DNA of 64,000 nucleotides, taken from NCBI RefSeq assembly GCF_036961565.1, contig NZ_JBAMDD010000015.1, positions 45,146 through 109,145 of the forward strand, given 5' to 3'. Origin of the DNA: Chitinimonas sp036961565 (GTDB lineage: Bacteria > Pseudomonadota > Gammaproteobacteria > Burkholderiales > Chitinimonadaceae). Each line of letters begins with the position of its first letter. Positions within the stretch are counted from its first letter, which is position 1. Below are positions 45,185-52,533 of this stretch, piece after piece. The notes beneath the pieces were generated by a model. The model saw nothing but the letters and a program-made list of their open reading frames with translations. It was not told where the DNA came from and made no database searches. Made by a program: the position numbers and the translations under genes.

Positions 45185-45583
45185 ATGGCACTCGACCCGG
45201 TAAGTTCGTCATCATCCGCCCTGCAGGGTGCTGGCCTGGGCCTGCAGGATCTCCTCAAGATACTGCTGACCCAGCTGACCTATCAGGATCCGCTCAAACC
45301 TATGGACAACCAGGAATTCGTGGCTCAGATCGCCCAGTTCTCGTCCCTGGAGTCCAGCCAGCAGCTCAACAACAAGCTCGATCAATTGCTGTCGATGCAG
45401 GCCACCTCGCAGACCGTCGGCCTGCTAGGCAAGACCGTCGATGTCGGCACAGCCGGCGGCATGATCAGCGGCCAGGTTACTGCGCTATCGCTGGCTGATG
45501 GCGAGCCCAAGATCACCGTGCGCAAGGCTGATGGCCAGACTGTGGCCGGTATCGCCATGGGCATGGTCAGCGCCATACGCTGA
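45185..45583 (+). CDS. flgD: FlgD, hook-cap protein, short form
   Basis: 132 residues, against about 220 in enteric FlgD. The N-terminal signature is perfect (LTQLTYQDPLKPMDNQEFVA, QIAQFSSLE), but only a short tudor-like part follows (GMISGQVTALSLADGEPKIT) and the Ig-like C-terminal domain is absent. Short FlgD versions occur in other bacteria, so it may still cap hook assembly. Confidence 0.87.
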   Translation: MALDPVSSSSSALQGAGLGLQDLLKILLTQLTYQDPLKPMDNQEFVAQIAQFSSLESSQQLNNKLDQLLSMQATSQTVGLLGKTVDVGTAGGMISGQVTALSLADGEPKITVRKADGQTVAGIAMGMVSAIR

Positions 45584-45620
45584 AACAACACACATTCTCT
45601 ATACAAGGTAGATTTTTATC

Positions 45621-46805
45621 ATGCTCGATTCCATCTATATCGGTATTTCCGGTCTTTCCAGCTACTCCAAGGGCCTTAAGACCATCAGCAACAACGTGAC
45701 CAACCTCAACACCCCCGGCTTCAAGTCGTCGCAAACCCAGTTCTCCGATCTGTTCAACCAAGGCGGGCTGGGTAGCCATGGTCACCAACGCCAGGGTAGC
45801 GGCGTCAGCATGTTGGGGACCTCGGTGAACTTTGCCGCTGGTGAGTTCCGTAGCACCGGCAACCCCATGGATATCGCCATCGATGGCCAGGGCTTCTTTG
45901 TGCTGCGGGACGACAATGGCAATCTCAGCTATACCAAGGCTGGTCAGTTCCAGTTCAATGAGGATGGCGTGCTGATCAGCCGGACTGGTGGCGAAAAGGT
46001 GATGGCCTTCAACGCAGAGGGCAAGCTGACCGAAGTGACACTGGACGGACTGAAGTCCAGTCCACCTGCTGCTACCGCCAATGTGGCCTTTGCCGGCAAC
46101 CTGTCCTCTGTTGATACGGAGCACGTCATCAACAACGTCACGGTTTATGACAAAGCTGGTGGCGAACATAGCTTGAGCATGGTGTTCAACAACCGAGTGG
46201 ATAACACCACGACGGGAGAAACCACTTGGACGGTTGCCGTCAAGGAAGGTACCAATGTCCTGACGACCACGACCGTCAAGTTCAAGGGTGGTTTGCCCTT
46301 GGCTGGCAGTGATGCATTCAATGTCGATATCAGCTCGACTACCATGGGTAATAGCACCGTCGCTTTTAAGCTGGGCACCAATGTGACGCATAACTCCGCG
46401 GGCACTAATTCAGAGCTGGTCATCGGCAGCAAGGACGGCTACGCCATGGGCACCCTGGTGGACCAGAGCTTCGATGAGGAAGGCAAGATCGTTCTCGGTT
46501 ACTCCAATGGCCAGACCAGCAAGCCCTTCCAGCTGGCATTGGCCCATTTCGACAGCCTGGACGCGCTTGAGCAAATGGGGGGCAACCAGTTCTCGGTCCT
46601 CAAGCCTGATTCAGTGCGCTACGGCGTGGCCGGTTCTGGCAAGGAGGCGATCCGCACCCGCGCGGTGGAGATATCCAACGTCGATCTGTCACAGGAATTC
46701 AGCGATCTGATCTTGAACCAGCGCGGCTATCAGGCGTCGTCGCAGATAGTCAGTACCGCCAACGAAATGATTCAGCAGTTGTTTGACATGAAGCGAGGCG
46801 GCTAA
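45621..46805 (+). CDS. flgE: FlgE, hook protein
   Basis: 394 residues, near the usual length. N-terminus SIYIGISGLSSYSKGLKTIS with VTNLNTPGFKSSQTQFSDLF, middle FlaE-type domain (VYDKAGGEHSLSMVFNNRVD) and C-terminus EFSDLILNQRGYQASSQIVS...MIQQLFDMKRGG. So the locus encodes a complete hook monomer. No flgK, flgL or fliD follows, so nothing in the run would join a filament to this hook. Confidence 0.93.
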   Translation: MLDSIYIGISGLSSYSKGLKTISNNVTNLNTPGFKSSQTQFSDLFNQGGLGSHGHQRQGSGVSMLGTSVNFAAGEFRSTGNPMDIAIDGQGFFVLRDDNGNLSYTKAGQFQFNEDGVLISRTGGEKVMAFNAEGKLTEVTLDGLKSSPPAATANVAFAGNLSSVDTEHVINNVTVYDKAGGEHSLSMVFNNRVDNTTTGETTWTVAVKEGTNVLTTTTVKFKGGLPLAGSDAFNVDISSTTMGNSTVAFKLGTNVTHNSAGTNSELVIGSKDGYAMGTLVDQSFDEEGKIVLGYSNGQTSKPFQLALAHFDSLDALEQMGGNQFSVLKPDSVRYGVAGSGKEAIRTRAVEISNVDLSQEFSDLILNQRGYQASSQIVSTANEMIQQLFDMKRGG

Positions 46806-47591
46806 GTGATATTGCGAACGTATCGCTTGCTGGGCGATAGCGCACTGGCAGCGGCCAAGGCGGCCGTGTTGGCTGGCATCGCGCGCTGGGAGCAAGCCTG
46901 GGGCGCCAGGCTGCCCACAGCTGGCTTGCAGGTGAAGCCAGCCTCGGCCTTGGCCGAGACTCGTAACGAGTGGCGCCAATGGCAAGACGCCAACGGCAAC
47001 TGCATCTGGCTTGCTGCACCAGAAGGGTTGGCACGCGTCTGCGAGCGCCTGCTCTTTGGTGAGCGGCAGCAGGCACAGTTGCTTGATCGGCACCTGGATT
47101 CGCCCATTGCGCAAGGAGCAGCGGCCGACGCCGCCCAAGCCCTGCTACAGGCACTGGCCGATGTAGGGCAGGGGAGCGACATGGTGTGCACCGGGCGTGT
47201 GGCGCCGACAGACGAGCTTTTTCGACATGGTGCCGGTGTGGTTGCGCTGGAATGGTCGCTGGTGCCTGGCAAGCCCCTGGTCGTGCTGTATCCCAACCTG
47301 GTTGCCGCACCGATCAGGGGCCAGCCAGCCCAGCCGGTGGCCAAGCTGATGCCCGCGCTGGCATCGCAGCCCTTGCGCCTGACCGTGGAGTTGGGTCAGG
47401 TGGAGCTGACGCTGGGCCAATTGGAAAGCCTGCATGTGGGCGATGTGATACGACTGGACAAACACCTCGACGATACCCTGTTGGTACAGGGCCTGGATGG
47501 CAGTGCCGTGTGTCTGGCCCATGCCGGCCGACACGACACCCATCGCGCCATTGAGGTGCAAAAACTGAATGCTGCAAAGGAAAACAAGTGA
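46806..47591 (+). CDS. Divergent FliM/SctQ-like SpoA protein without CheY-binding peptide
   Basis: 261 residues from a GTG right after the flgE stop, against about 330 for FliM. The C-terminal 65 residues are a SpoA domain (LRLTVELGQVELTLGQLESL, HVGDVIRLD). The N-terminal CheY-P-binding peptide of FliM (LSQxEIDxL type) is absent, and the middle lacks the FliM landmarks, so the protein looks closer to an injectisome SctQ. Together with FliN it could form a sorting platform rather than a reversible rotor. It overlaps fliN by four bases (GTGA). Confidence 0.75.
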   Translation: MILRTYRLLGDSALAAAKAAVLAGIARWEQAWGARLPTAGLQVKPASALAETRNEWRQWQDANGNCIWLAAPEGLARVCERLLFGERQQAQLLDRHLDSPIAQGAAADAAQALLQALADVGQGSDMVCTGRVAPTDELFRHGAGVVALEWSLVPGKPLVVLYPNLVAAPIRGQPAQPVAKLMPALASQPLRLTVELGQVELTLGQLESLHVGDVIRLDKHLDDTLLVQGLDGSAVCLAHAGRHDTHRAIEVQKLNAAKENK

Positions 47592-47938
47592 ACAACAAGC
47601 CAGATCAAGCTGCTGACAAGGCAGCCGACGTCACCCAACTGATCGACCTGCCCGAATTGCATGCCCAACCCAAGGCTAGCGTGCCGCTGGTGGGTTCCAA
47701 CCTGAGCGTCATCCGCAATGTCAAGGTACGCCTGACTGCACGCCTGGGCGAGGCTGAACTGACCGTGGGCGAATTGATGAGTATGAAGGAGGGCGCAGTA
47801 CTCCCCCTGGCCCAGTTGCTGGATGACCCCGTTGATATCCTGCTGGATGGCCAGATTGTCGCGCGTGGCCAACTGGTGGCAGCGGGTGATTGCTTTGGCG
47901 TACAGATTACCGAACTGCCCAAGCTGGACTGCCAATGA
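47588..47938 (+). CDS. fliN: FliN, C-ring SpoA protein
   Basis: 116 residues: a variable N-terminus and a SpoA domain at about 40-113 (VIRNVKVRLTARLGEAELTV; LDDPVDILLDGQIVARGQLV) with the typical FliN ending VAAGDCFGVQITEL. GTG start overlapping the upstream stop. FliN binds FliH and feeds the ATPase complex. Confidence 0.88.
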   Translation: MNNKPDQAADKAADVTQLIDLPELHAQPKASVPLVGSNLSVIRNVKVRLTARLGEAELTVGELMSMKEGAVLPLAQLLDDPVDILLDGQIVARGQLVAAGDCFGVQITELPKLDCQ

Positions 47939-48321
47939 CACGCCCACTCGCCATCGCCACCATCGCCTTCTTCGCCCTGGCACTGAGTTGCCACGGTGCA
48001 GAGCCGGCCGCCATACCCTACAAACAGGCGCCGGCCGTCGATGAGCTGATGATGCGCTTGGTAGGCGGCCTGGTACTGGTGGCCGTGGTCGGCCTGGGTA
48101 TTGCACTGCTGATACGACGCTTCCTACCGGGCCTGCGCATCATCCCTGGCCAAACTGCCGCTCTGCAGGTTATGCAACGTACCCGGGTATCTGCCACCAA
48201 CCAGCTTGTGGTGGTGCGCTATGGTGACGAAGAACTGCTGCTGGCCGAAGGCCCGCAAGGGGTGCAGCTACTGAAAAGCCGCCCCTATGCTCCAGAACAG
48301 AAAGACGGCAGCCATGCCTAG
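47935..48321 (+). CDS. fliO: FliO, export gate assembly factor
   Basis: 128 residues with a signal-like N-terminus, one membrane helix (LVGGLVLVAVVGLGIALLIR) and a short cytoplasmic SpoA-like tail (VMQRTRVSATNQLVVVRYGD). ATG 47935 overlaps the fliN stop (ATGA). FliO helps FliP assemble and precedes fliP here as in most loci. Confidence 0.82.
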   Translation: MTRPLAIATIAFFALALSCHGAEPAAIPYKQAPAVDELMMRLVGGLVLVAVVGLGIALLIRRFLPGLRIIPGQTAALQVMQRTRVSATNQLVVVRYGDEELLLAEGPQGVQLLKSRPYAPEQKDGSHA

Positions 48322-49066
48322 CCTATTCTCCGGTTTCAGCCGCTACTGGCTGATTGCCATCCTGGCCCTGTTTGCCCTACCCGCACTACCGGCCGACCTG
48401 ACCTTGCCCGGCCTGCAGATAGGCGCTACTGGCGCCGGCCAGGCATCATCCGGCCTCAAGATCCTGCTGGCACTGACGGTGCTGAGCCTGGTGCCCGGCA
48501 TCCTGGTCTCCATCACGGCCTTTGTGCGTATCGTTATCGTGCTATCGCTGTTGCGGCACGCCATGGGCATGCAGGAAACGCCGCCCAATACCGTCTTGTT
48601 GAGTCTGGCGCTGTTTCTGACCCTGTTTACCATGGCGCCTGCGATCAACCAGGCCAACCAGCAGGCATTCCAGCCTTACCTGCAGAACAAGGTCACGGGC
48701 GAGGTCGCCATCGAGAAAGGGTTTCAACCTTTCCGCGAGTTCATGATACGGCAGACCCGTGAAGAAGACCTGGCCCTGTTGGTGGAAATATCCAAAAGCC
48801 CCAAGCCTGAGACCATGGACGATATCGGTAATCTACAGCTGATACCGGCCTTTATGCTGTCTGAACTGCGCACGGCTTTTCAGATCGGCTTTGTCATCTT
48901 CCTGCCATTCTTGCTGATAGACCTGATCGTCTCCGCCATCCTCATGGGCCTGGGCATGATGATGGTGCCACCGGTGACAATATCGCTGCCGCTCAAGCTG
49001 CTGATGTTCGTGATGATAGATGGGTGGAATATCGTCGTTCGCTCGCTGCTTAGCTCTTTCAACTAG
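48314..49066 (+). CDS. fliP: FliP, export gate core subunit
   Basis: 250 residues, the family length: a signal peptide, the landmarks SLVPGILVSITAFVRIVIVL and RHAMGMQETPPNTVLLSLAL, and the ending FEIGF-like FQIGFVIFLPFLLIDLIVSAILMGLGMMMVPP (visible in parts), all typical. ATG 48314 overlaps the fliO stop by eight bases. It is the only gate gene not beside fliQR in this locus. Confidence 0.94.
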   Translation: MPSLFSGFSRYWLIAILALFALPALPADLTLPGLQIGATGAGQASSGLKILLALTVLSLVPGILVSITAFVRIVIVLSLLRHAMGMQETPPNTVLLSLALFLTLFTMAPAINQANQQAFQPYLQNKVTGEVAIEKGFQPFREFMIRQTREEDLALLVEISKSPKPETMDDIGNLQLIPAFMLSELRTAFQIGFVIFLPFLLIDLIVSAILMGLGMMMVPPVTISLPLKLLMFVMIDGWNIVVRSLLSSFN

Positions 49067-49085
49067 CTTCGCCGCGTTCTGTATC

Positions 49086-49841
49086 GTGTCCAAAACCCGT
49101 ATCCCCGCCTGGAGGCAGATCAACCCGGACCAAGAGGCTGCGTTGTGGGCTGCCCGCCATTCAGACTGGACAAGCGCCAAACTGAAGCTTGCCGAGCATT
49201 ACCTGCCATTTGCCAGGATGCTGGCGGCCCAGCTTTACGCCAAGCGAGTGGGTGACGAGATCGAATTCAACGACTACCTCCAGATATCGTCCATGGGCTT
49301 GCTGGAGGCCATAGAGCGATACGACGCAAGCGCTGGGGCCAGTTTCCGCACCTATGCCGAATACCGCATCAACGGCAGCCTGCATAATGCGCTTGCCAGT
49401 TATACCGAGCGGCAACAGCAAAACGCTACACAGCGCCGGGTGCGCGAGCGTATCGCGTCACTGAGTGAAAATAGCGAGCCCCACAGCAAGGCCCGCAAGG
49501 CCTTCGATGATCTCGCCGCCATCGCTGTTGGCATGGCCTTGGGCATGTTATTTGAAGATGAAGGGCTCTACGTGGGCGAGGAGGAACAGGCTACGGCCAT
49601 GCCCGCCTATTCATCGCAAGAGCTAAAGCAACTGCGCCAACGCCTGCTGCAGTTGCTGGACAGACTGACCAAGTCTGAAGCCATGGTGATACGCTACCAC
49701 TACCTGCAGCAAATCGAGTTCAGCGAAATAGCCAGCCTCATGGGCCTGACCAAGGGGCGGATATCTCAGCTGCACAAGCAAGCATTGGAGCGGTTGCGGA
49801 TAGAGGTTCGTAACCTGGATTTGCGCAATGTGGCGTGGTAG
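49086..49841 (+). CDS. FliA-type (sigma-28 family) sigma factor of the locus
   Basis: 251 residues from GTG 49086; an alternative ATG at 49020 lies inside fliP. Region 2 is clear (HYLPFARMLAAQLYAKRVGD; DYLQISSMGLLEAIERYDAS; SFRTYAEYRINGSLHNALAS), region 3 is reduced, and region 4 is complete with the recognition helix (LMGLTKGRISQLHKQALERL). It is the last gene of the flagellar-type run. Two copies of a TAAA-N15-CTGGATAA element downstream, differing from the enteric GCCGATAA, are likely targets. No flgM anti-sigma gene was recognised nearby. Confidence 0.87.
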   Translation: MSKTRIPAWRQINPDQEAALWAARHSDWTSAKLKLAEHYLPFARMLAAQLYAKRVGDEIEFNDYLQISSMGLLEAIERYDASAGASFRTYAEYRINGSLHNALASYTERQQQNATQRRVRERIASLSENSEPHSKARKAFDDLAAIAVGMALGMLFEDEGLYVGEEEQATAMPAYSSQELKQLRQRLLQLLDRLTKSEAMVIRYHYLQQIEFSEIASLMGLTKGRISQLHKQALERLRIEVRNLDLRNVAW

Positions 49842-49960
49842 ATATTGGCGCCGTTGGACTAGGTCTTGGCTATGGCAAGTAAGCATTCCATGCTGCTTGG
49901 TGGGCTTTCCACCGTGCAGTCGTCGGAACTGCTGACGACTGACCAAGTAGCCCACCACGC

Positions 49961-49994
49961 TAAACTTTCCGCCAACCAACTGGATAACGTTGTT
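49961..49994 (+). promoter_or_regulatory. Sigma-28-like promoter of the TPR operon
   Basis: CGCTAAAC starts at 49958, so TAAA is at 49961-49964; after exactly 15 bases follows CTGGATAA (49980-49987), continuing CGTTGTT. The same 8-base and 15-base blocks at the same spacing occur before the giant YD gene. The layout equals the FliA consensus TAAA-N15-GCCGATAA. Predicted transcript start is about 45-50 bases before the first TPR gene. The rest of 49842-50040 holds no gene. Confidence 0.7.
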
Positions 49995-50040
49995 ATGGGC
50001 ACCCCATTCGCACCTTCCGCCCCCCACGAAAGACACCCCC

Positions 50041-50646
50041 ATGAGTCAAGACGACCTTAGCCACCTGCTGACCGCAGACGAGTTGCTGCATATGGCCATC
50101 GAAGCCAGCAACCGAGAGCGCTACGACCTCTCCATCGCCTATCTCAAGCAGGCCATGGCCAAGCCCGAGCCATTGCGCCACGAGATCCCCTTCATGCTGG
50201 CCTCGCAGTATGCCCAGATCGGCATGAAGGCCGAAGCCAAGCAGTACTTCGCCCAGACCATCACGCTGGCCCCCCAGTTCGACATCGCCATCTTCCAGTT
50301 GGGCCTGCTGCAATTGTTCGATGCCGACCAGGCCGGGGCTGAGCTCACCTTCCAGCAACTGGACTTCCTGCCACCCGAACATGCCATCAACCAGTTCCGG
50401 GTCGGTATGCTGGCGCTAGGCCGCAATGAACTGGCTGTTGCCGGAGAGGCGCTGCGGGCAGGTTTGGCCACCGGCCTGGCCAACGCCCCACTGATGGCCG
50501 AGATGCAGCGCATCCTGGGAAATATCGAGAAGCTGCAAGCCGACGCCGCAGCGGCCCCAGCCGAAACGCCTGTTGCCGCCGCAGAGGCCAACACCGACAC
50601 CGCACCGACAGAAGACCATATCTTCCTGTCCGCCTACCGTGAATAA
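50041..50646 (+). CDS. TPR protein, chaperone-like
   Basis: 201 residues from ATG 50041. Residues about 10-165 form helical repeats (HMAIEASNRERYDLSIAYLK, LASQYAQIGMKAEAKQYFAQ, TITLAPQFDIAIFQLGLLQL), then an Ala/Glu/Pro-rich linker and a short end DHIFLSAYRE. The fold recalls type III secretion class II chaperones (SycD/LcrH style), which also have tandem TPRs, but no direct match is claimed. It is the first gene after a sigma-28-like promoter shared with the giant YD gene. Confidence 0.7.
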   Translation: MSQDDLSHLLTADELLHMAIEASNRERYDLSIAYLKQAMAKPEPLRHEIPFMLASQYAQIGMKAEAKQYFAQTITLAPQFDIAIFQLGLLQLFDADQAGAELTFQQLDFLPPEHAINQFRVGMLALGRNELAVAGEALRAGLATGLANAPLMAEMQRILGNIEKLQADAAAAPAETPVAAAEANTDTAPTEDHIFLSAYRE

Positions 50647-50667
50647 GCCCTCACCAAGTCCCACACC

Positions 50668-51810
50668 GTGACCTCCTCTGATACCGACAAGCTCGCCCGC
50701 TTCCTGGGTTACCTCGAACAGGACCCGGACAACATCCAATTGCTGCTCGACACAGCCGAGCTGTGCTTCAGCGCCGGCGACCTGGCCCAGGGCGAAGCCC
50801 TGCTGGACCAAGGCCTCGCCAAATGGCCCGCCCATCCTGCACTGGCCCATCGCCGTGCTTTGCTGTGCCTGCAGCAAAACGACCCCACCACTGCACTCGC
50901 TTTGCTCAACAGCCTCCAGGGCATGGGCCATGCGGCACCGGGGCTGGCCTACAACCTAGCCTATGCCAAGTATCAGACCCAGGATTTCTCGGGCGCACTG
51001 GCCCATTTGACACAACTGTCGGCTGACGAGCTGGCCCAGTTGCCGCATGCCCTGCATCTGTGGGTGCTCAGCCTGCATCAGCTGGGCCAGTTGCCGGCAG
51101 CGCGCGCGAAAGCCGAGCAGGCCTTGGCCCAGCGGCCAGAGGATGCCGAGATGGCCGGCATGCTGTCCCTGGTCTGCCTGGACGACAACGATGCCGCCGC
51201 CTGCCTGCGCTGGGGACGTTACAGCCTGGATCACCTGCCGGACCAGCTGCATGCCCTGATTGCCACCGGTTCGGTGGATATTGTGGAATCCGGGCCGGAC
51301 GTGGCCATACCCAAGCTGCAACGCGCCCTGGCCCTGGCCCCCAAGGCCGGGCGCGCCTGGTCGGCCCTGGCATTGGCCTATTTCTACCAGCGGCAGTTCG
51401 CCGAAGCCGAGCAAGCCTTTGAGCAAGCGGTACACCATATGCCCGAGCATATCGGCACCTGGCACGCCTATGGCTGGCTGCACCTGCTGCAGGGCAGGCT
51501 GGATCAAGCCGAGACCTGTTTCCGCCAAGCCTTGGCGCTGGATCGCAACTTCGGCGAGAGCTATGGCGGCCTGGCCGTGGTGGCACACCTCAAAGGCCAG
51601 CAGGCCGAGGCCGATCCCTTGCTGGCGCGAGCCCGGCGGCTGTCGCCTGGGGGCATCTCCAGCCGCTACATCGACCTGCTCCAAGCCCAGTCAACCGGCG
51701 ACAGCAAAGCCGCCGAGCAGTTGGTGCAGGATGCCTTCCGAAATATCGAGAGTCTGGCCAATCGCCCACTGTCGGGCGAGACCGCCACAGACATTGATCA
51801 CCCAGCCTGA
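50668..51810 (+). CDS. Large TPR protein
   Basis: 380 residues from a GTG start 21 bases after the first TPR gene. About ten helical repeats run from residue 10 to 350 (PDNIQLLLDTAELCFSAGDL; HAYGWLHLLQGRLDQAETCF; FGESYGGLAVVAHLKGQQAE). No signal peptide or membrane segment, so it is cytoplasmic. No catalytic domain. It is probably a protein-protein scaffold; in this setting a cargo or chaperone holder is a reasonable guess. Confidence 0.7.
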   Translation: MTSSDTDKLARFLGYLEQDPDNIQLLLDTAELCFSAGDLAQGEALLDQGLAKWPAHPALAHRRALLCLQQNDPTTALALLNSLQGMGHAAPGLAYNLAYAKYQTQDFSGALAHLTQLSADELAQLPHALHLWVLSLHQLGQLPAARAKAEQALAQRPEDAEMAGMLSLVCLDDNDAAACLRWGRYSLDHLPDQLHALIATGSVDIVESGPDVAIPKLQRALALAPKAGRAWSALALAYFYQRQFAEAEQAFEQAVHHMPEHIGTWHAYGWLHLLQGRLDQAETCFRQALALDRNFGESYGGLAVVAHLKGQQAEADPLLARARRLSPGGISSRYIDLLQAQSTGDSKAAEQLVQDAFRNIESLANRPLSGETATDIDHPA

Positions 51811-51834
51811 GCAGCAGGATAGCGAGCCCCAGCC

Positions 51835-52215
51835 ATGAGCCTGGACCCAGTGAATCGCCTGTCGAGCATTGTTGCCCTGATCCAGCGCCGCCAAAGCGCT
51901 GCGGAGGGGGCAACGCCTGCCCGCAGTAAGGCCACGGCACGCTCACGCAGCAAGCCAGCCGTGGCGCTGGACAGCCTGGGTAAACGGGTCATGGCGCGGA
52001 TAGATGCGATCGCTCCGGATGACCCGCAGCGCCGGCGCAAGGTATTTACCACGTTTATCGAAGCCGCCTTGCTCAATGAGCTGGGAGAGAACCTGATCAA
52101 CGATGCCGGTTTCCACCAGATGGTGGACACCATCAGCCAGACCCTGCTGGAGGAGCCCTTGCTGTCGGCGCAAGTGGAGACGGCCATTGATGCCTTGTTG
52201 TCGGCGCCGGGCTGA
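51835..52215 (+). CDS. Small protein with basic N-terminus, unknown
   Basis: 126 residues. The N-terminal half is disordered-looking and strongly basic (ARSKATARSRSKPA), the C-terminal half is helical (FTTFIEAALLNELGENLIND; FHQMVDTISQTLLEEPLL). The layout, loose N-terminus plus C-terminal helices, at the end of a sigma-28-like operon would fit an anti-sigma factor or an export co-factor, but no FlgM signature is seen. Last gene before a strong terminator. Confidence 0.6.
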   Translation: MSLDPVNRLSSIVALIQRRQSAAEGATPARSKATARSRSKPAVALDSLGKRVMARIDAIAPDDPQRRRKVFTTFIEAALLNELGENLINDAGFHQMVDTISQTLLEEPLLSAQVETAIDALLSAPG

Positions 52216-52250
52216 GCGGCCATCGTGGCCGCAACACAAGCGTCGTACTG

Positions 52251-52280
52251 AAGAAACCGCCTGATGGGCGGTTTCTTCAT
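52251..52280 (+). terminator. Strong rho-independent terminator after the TPR operon
   Basis: AAGAAACCGCC (52251-52261) and GGCGGTTTCTT (52267-52277) make a perfect 11-bp stem with loop TGATG; the stem itself ends in T-rich sequence. It separates the TPR operon from the giant YD gene, which must have its own promoter. Confidence 0.85.
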
Positions 52281-52366
52281 TTGGGGCATCGGTTGGTAGC
52301 CGCGAACGGGAGATTACGGCGCTGGCCGCAGAGAAAATGAAACCGATACACAAAACCGGACTATCG

Positions 52367-52381
52367 CAAATCATTGATTTG
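52367..52381. promoter_or_regulatory. 15-bp palindrome upstream of the giant YD gene
   Basis: CAAATCA-T-TGATTTG is a perfect 7-bp inverted repeat, centred 61 bases upstream of the TAAA box of the sigma-28-like promoter, in AT-rich DNA. Position fits an activator site. No such palindrome precedes the TPR operon. Confidence 0.4.
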
Positions 52382-52434
52382 TAATGTATCGAAAAATTCT
52401 TTAGGCAATTTCGTAAAAAATTTCAAGAAATCGC

Positions 52435-52468
52435 TAAACAAATGCGCGCTCGACTGGATAACGTTGTT
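52435..52468 (+). promoter_or_regulatory. Sigma-28-like promoter of the giant YD gene
   Basis: TAAA at 52435-52438, 15 bases, then CTGGATAA at 52454-52461 followed by CGTTGTT. The block CTGGATAACGTTGTT is identical to the one at 49980-49994, and both copies have CGCTAAAC at the same distance, while the spacer DNA between the blocks differs. That pattern is what a shared promoter leaves. The predicted leader to ATG 52534 is about 65 bases. Confidence 0.7.
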
Positions 52469-52533
52469 TGAACGGGCTGCCCATCCAACAGTGCGGCCCA
52501 TAGAAAAAATTCAGGCAAAGGTTCTACACCATC

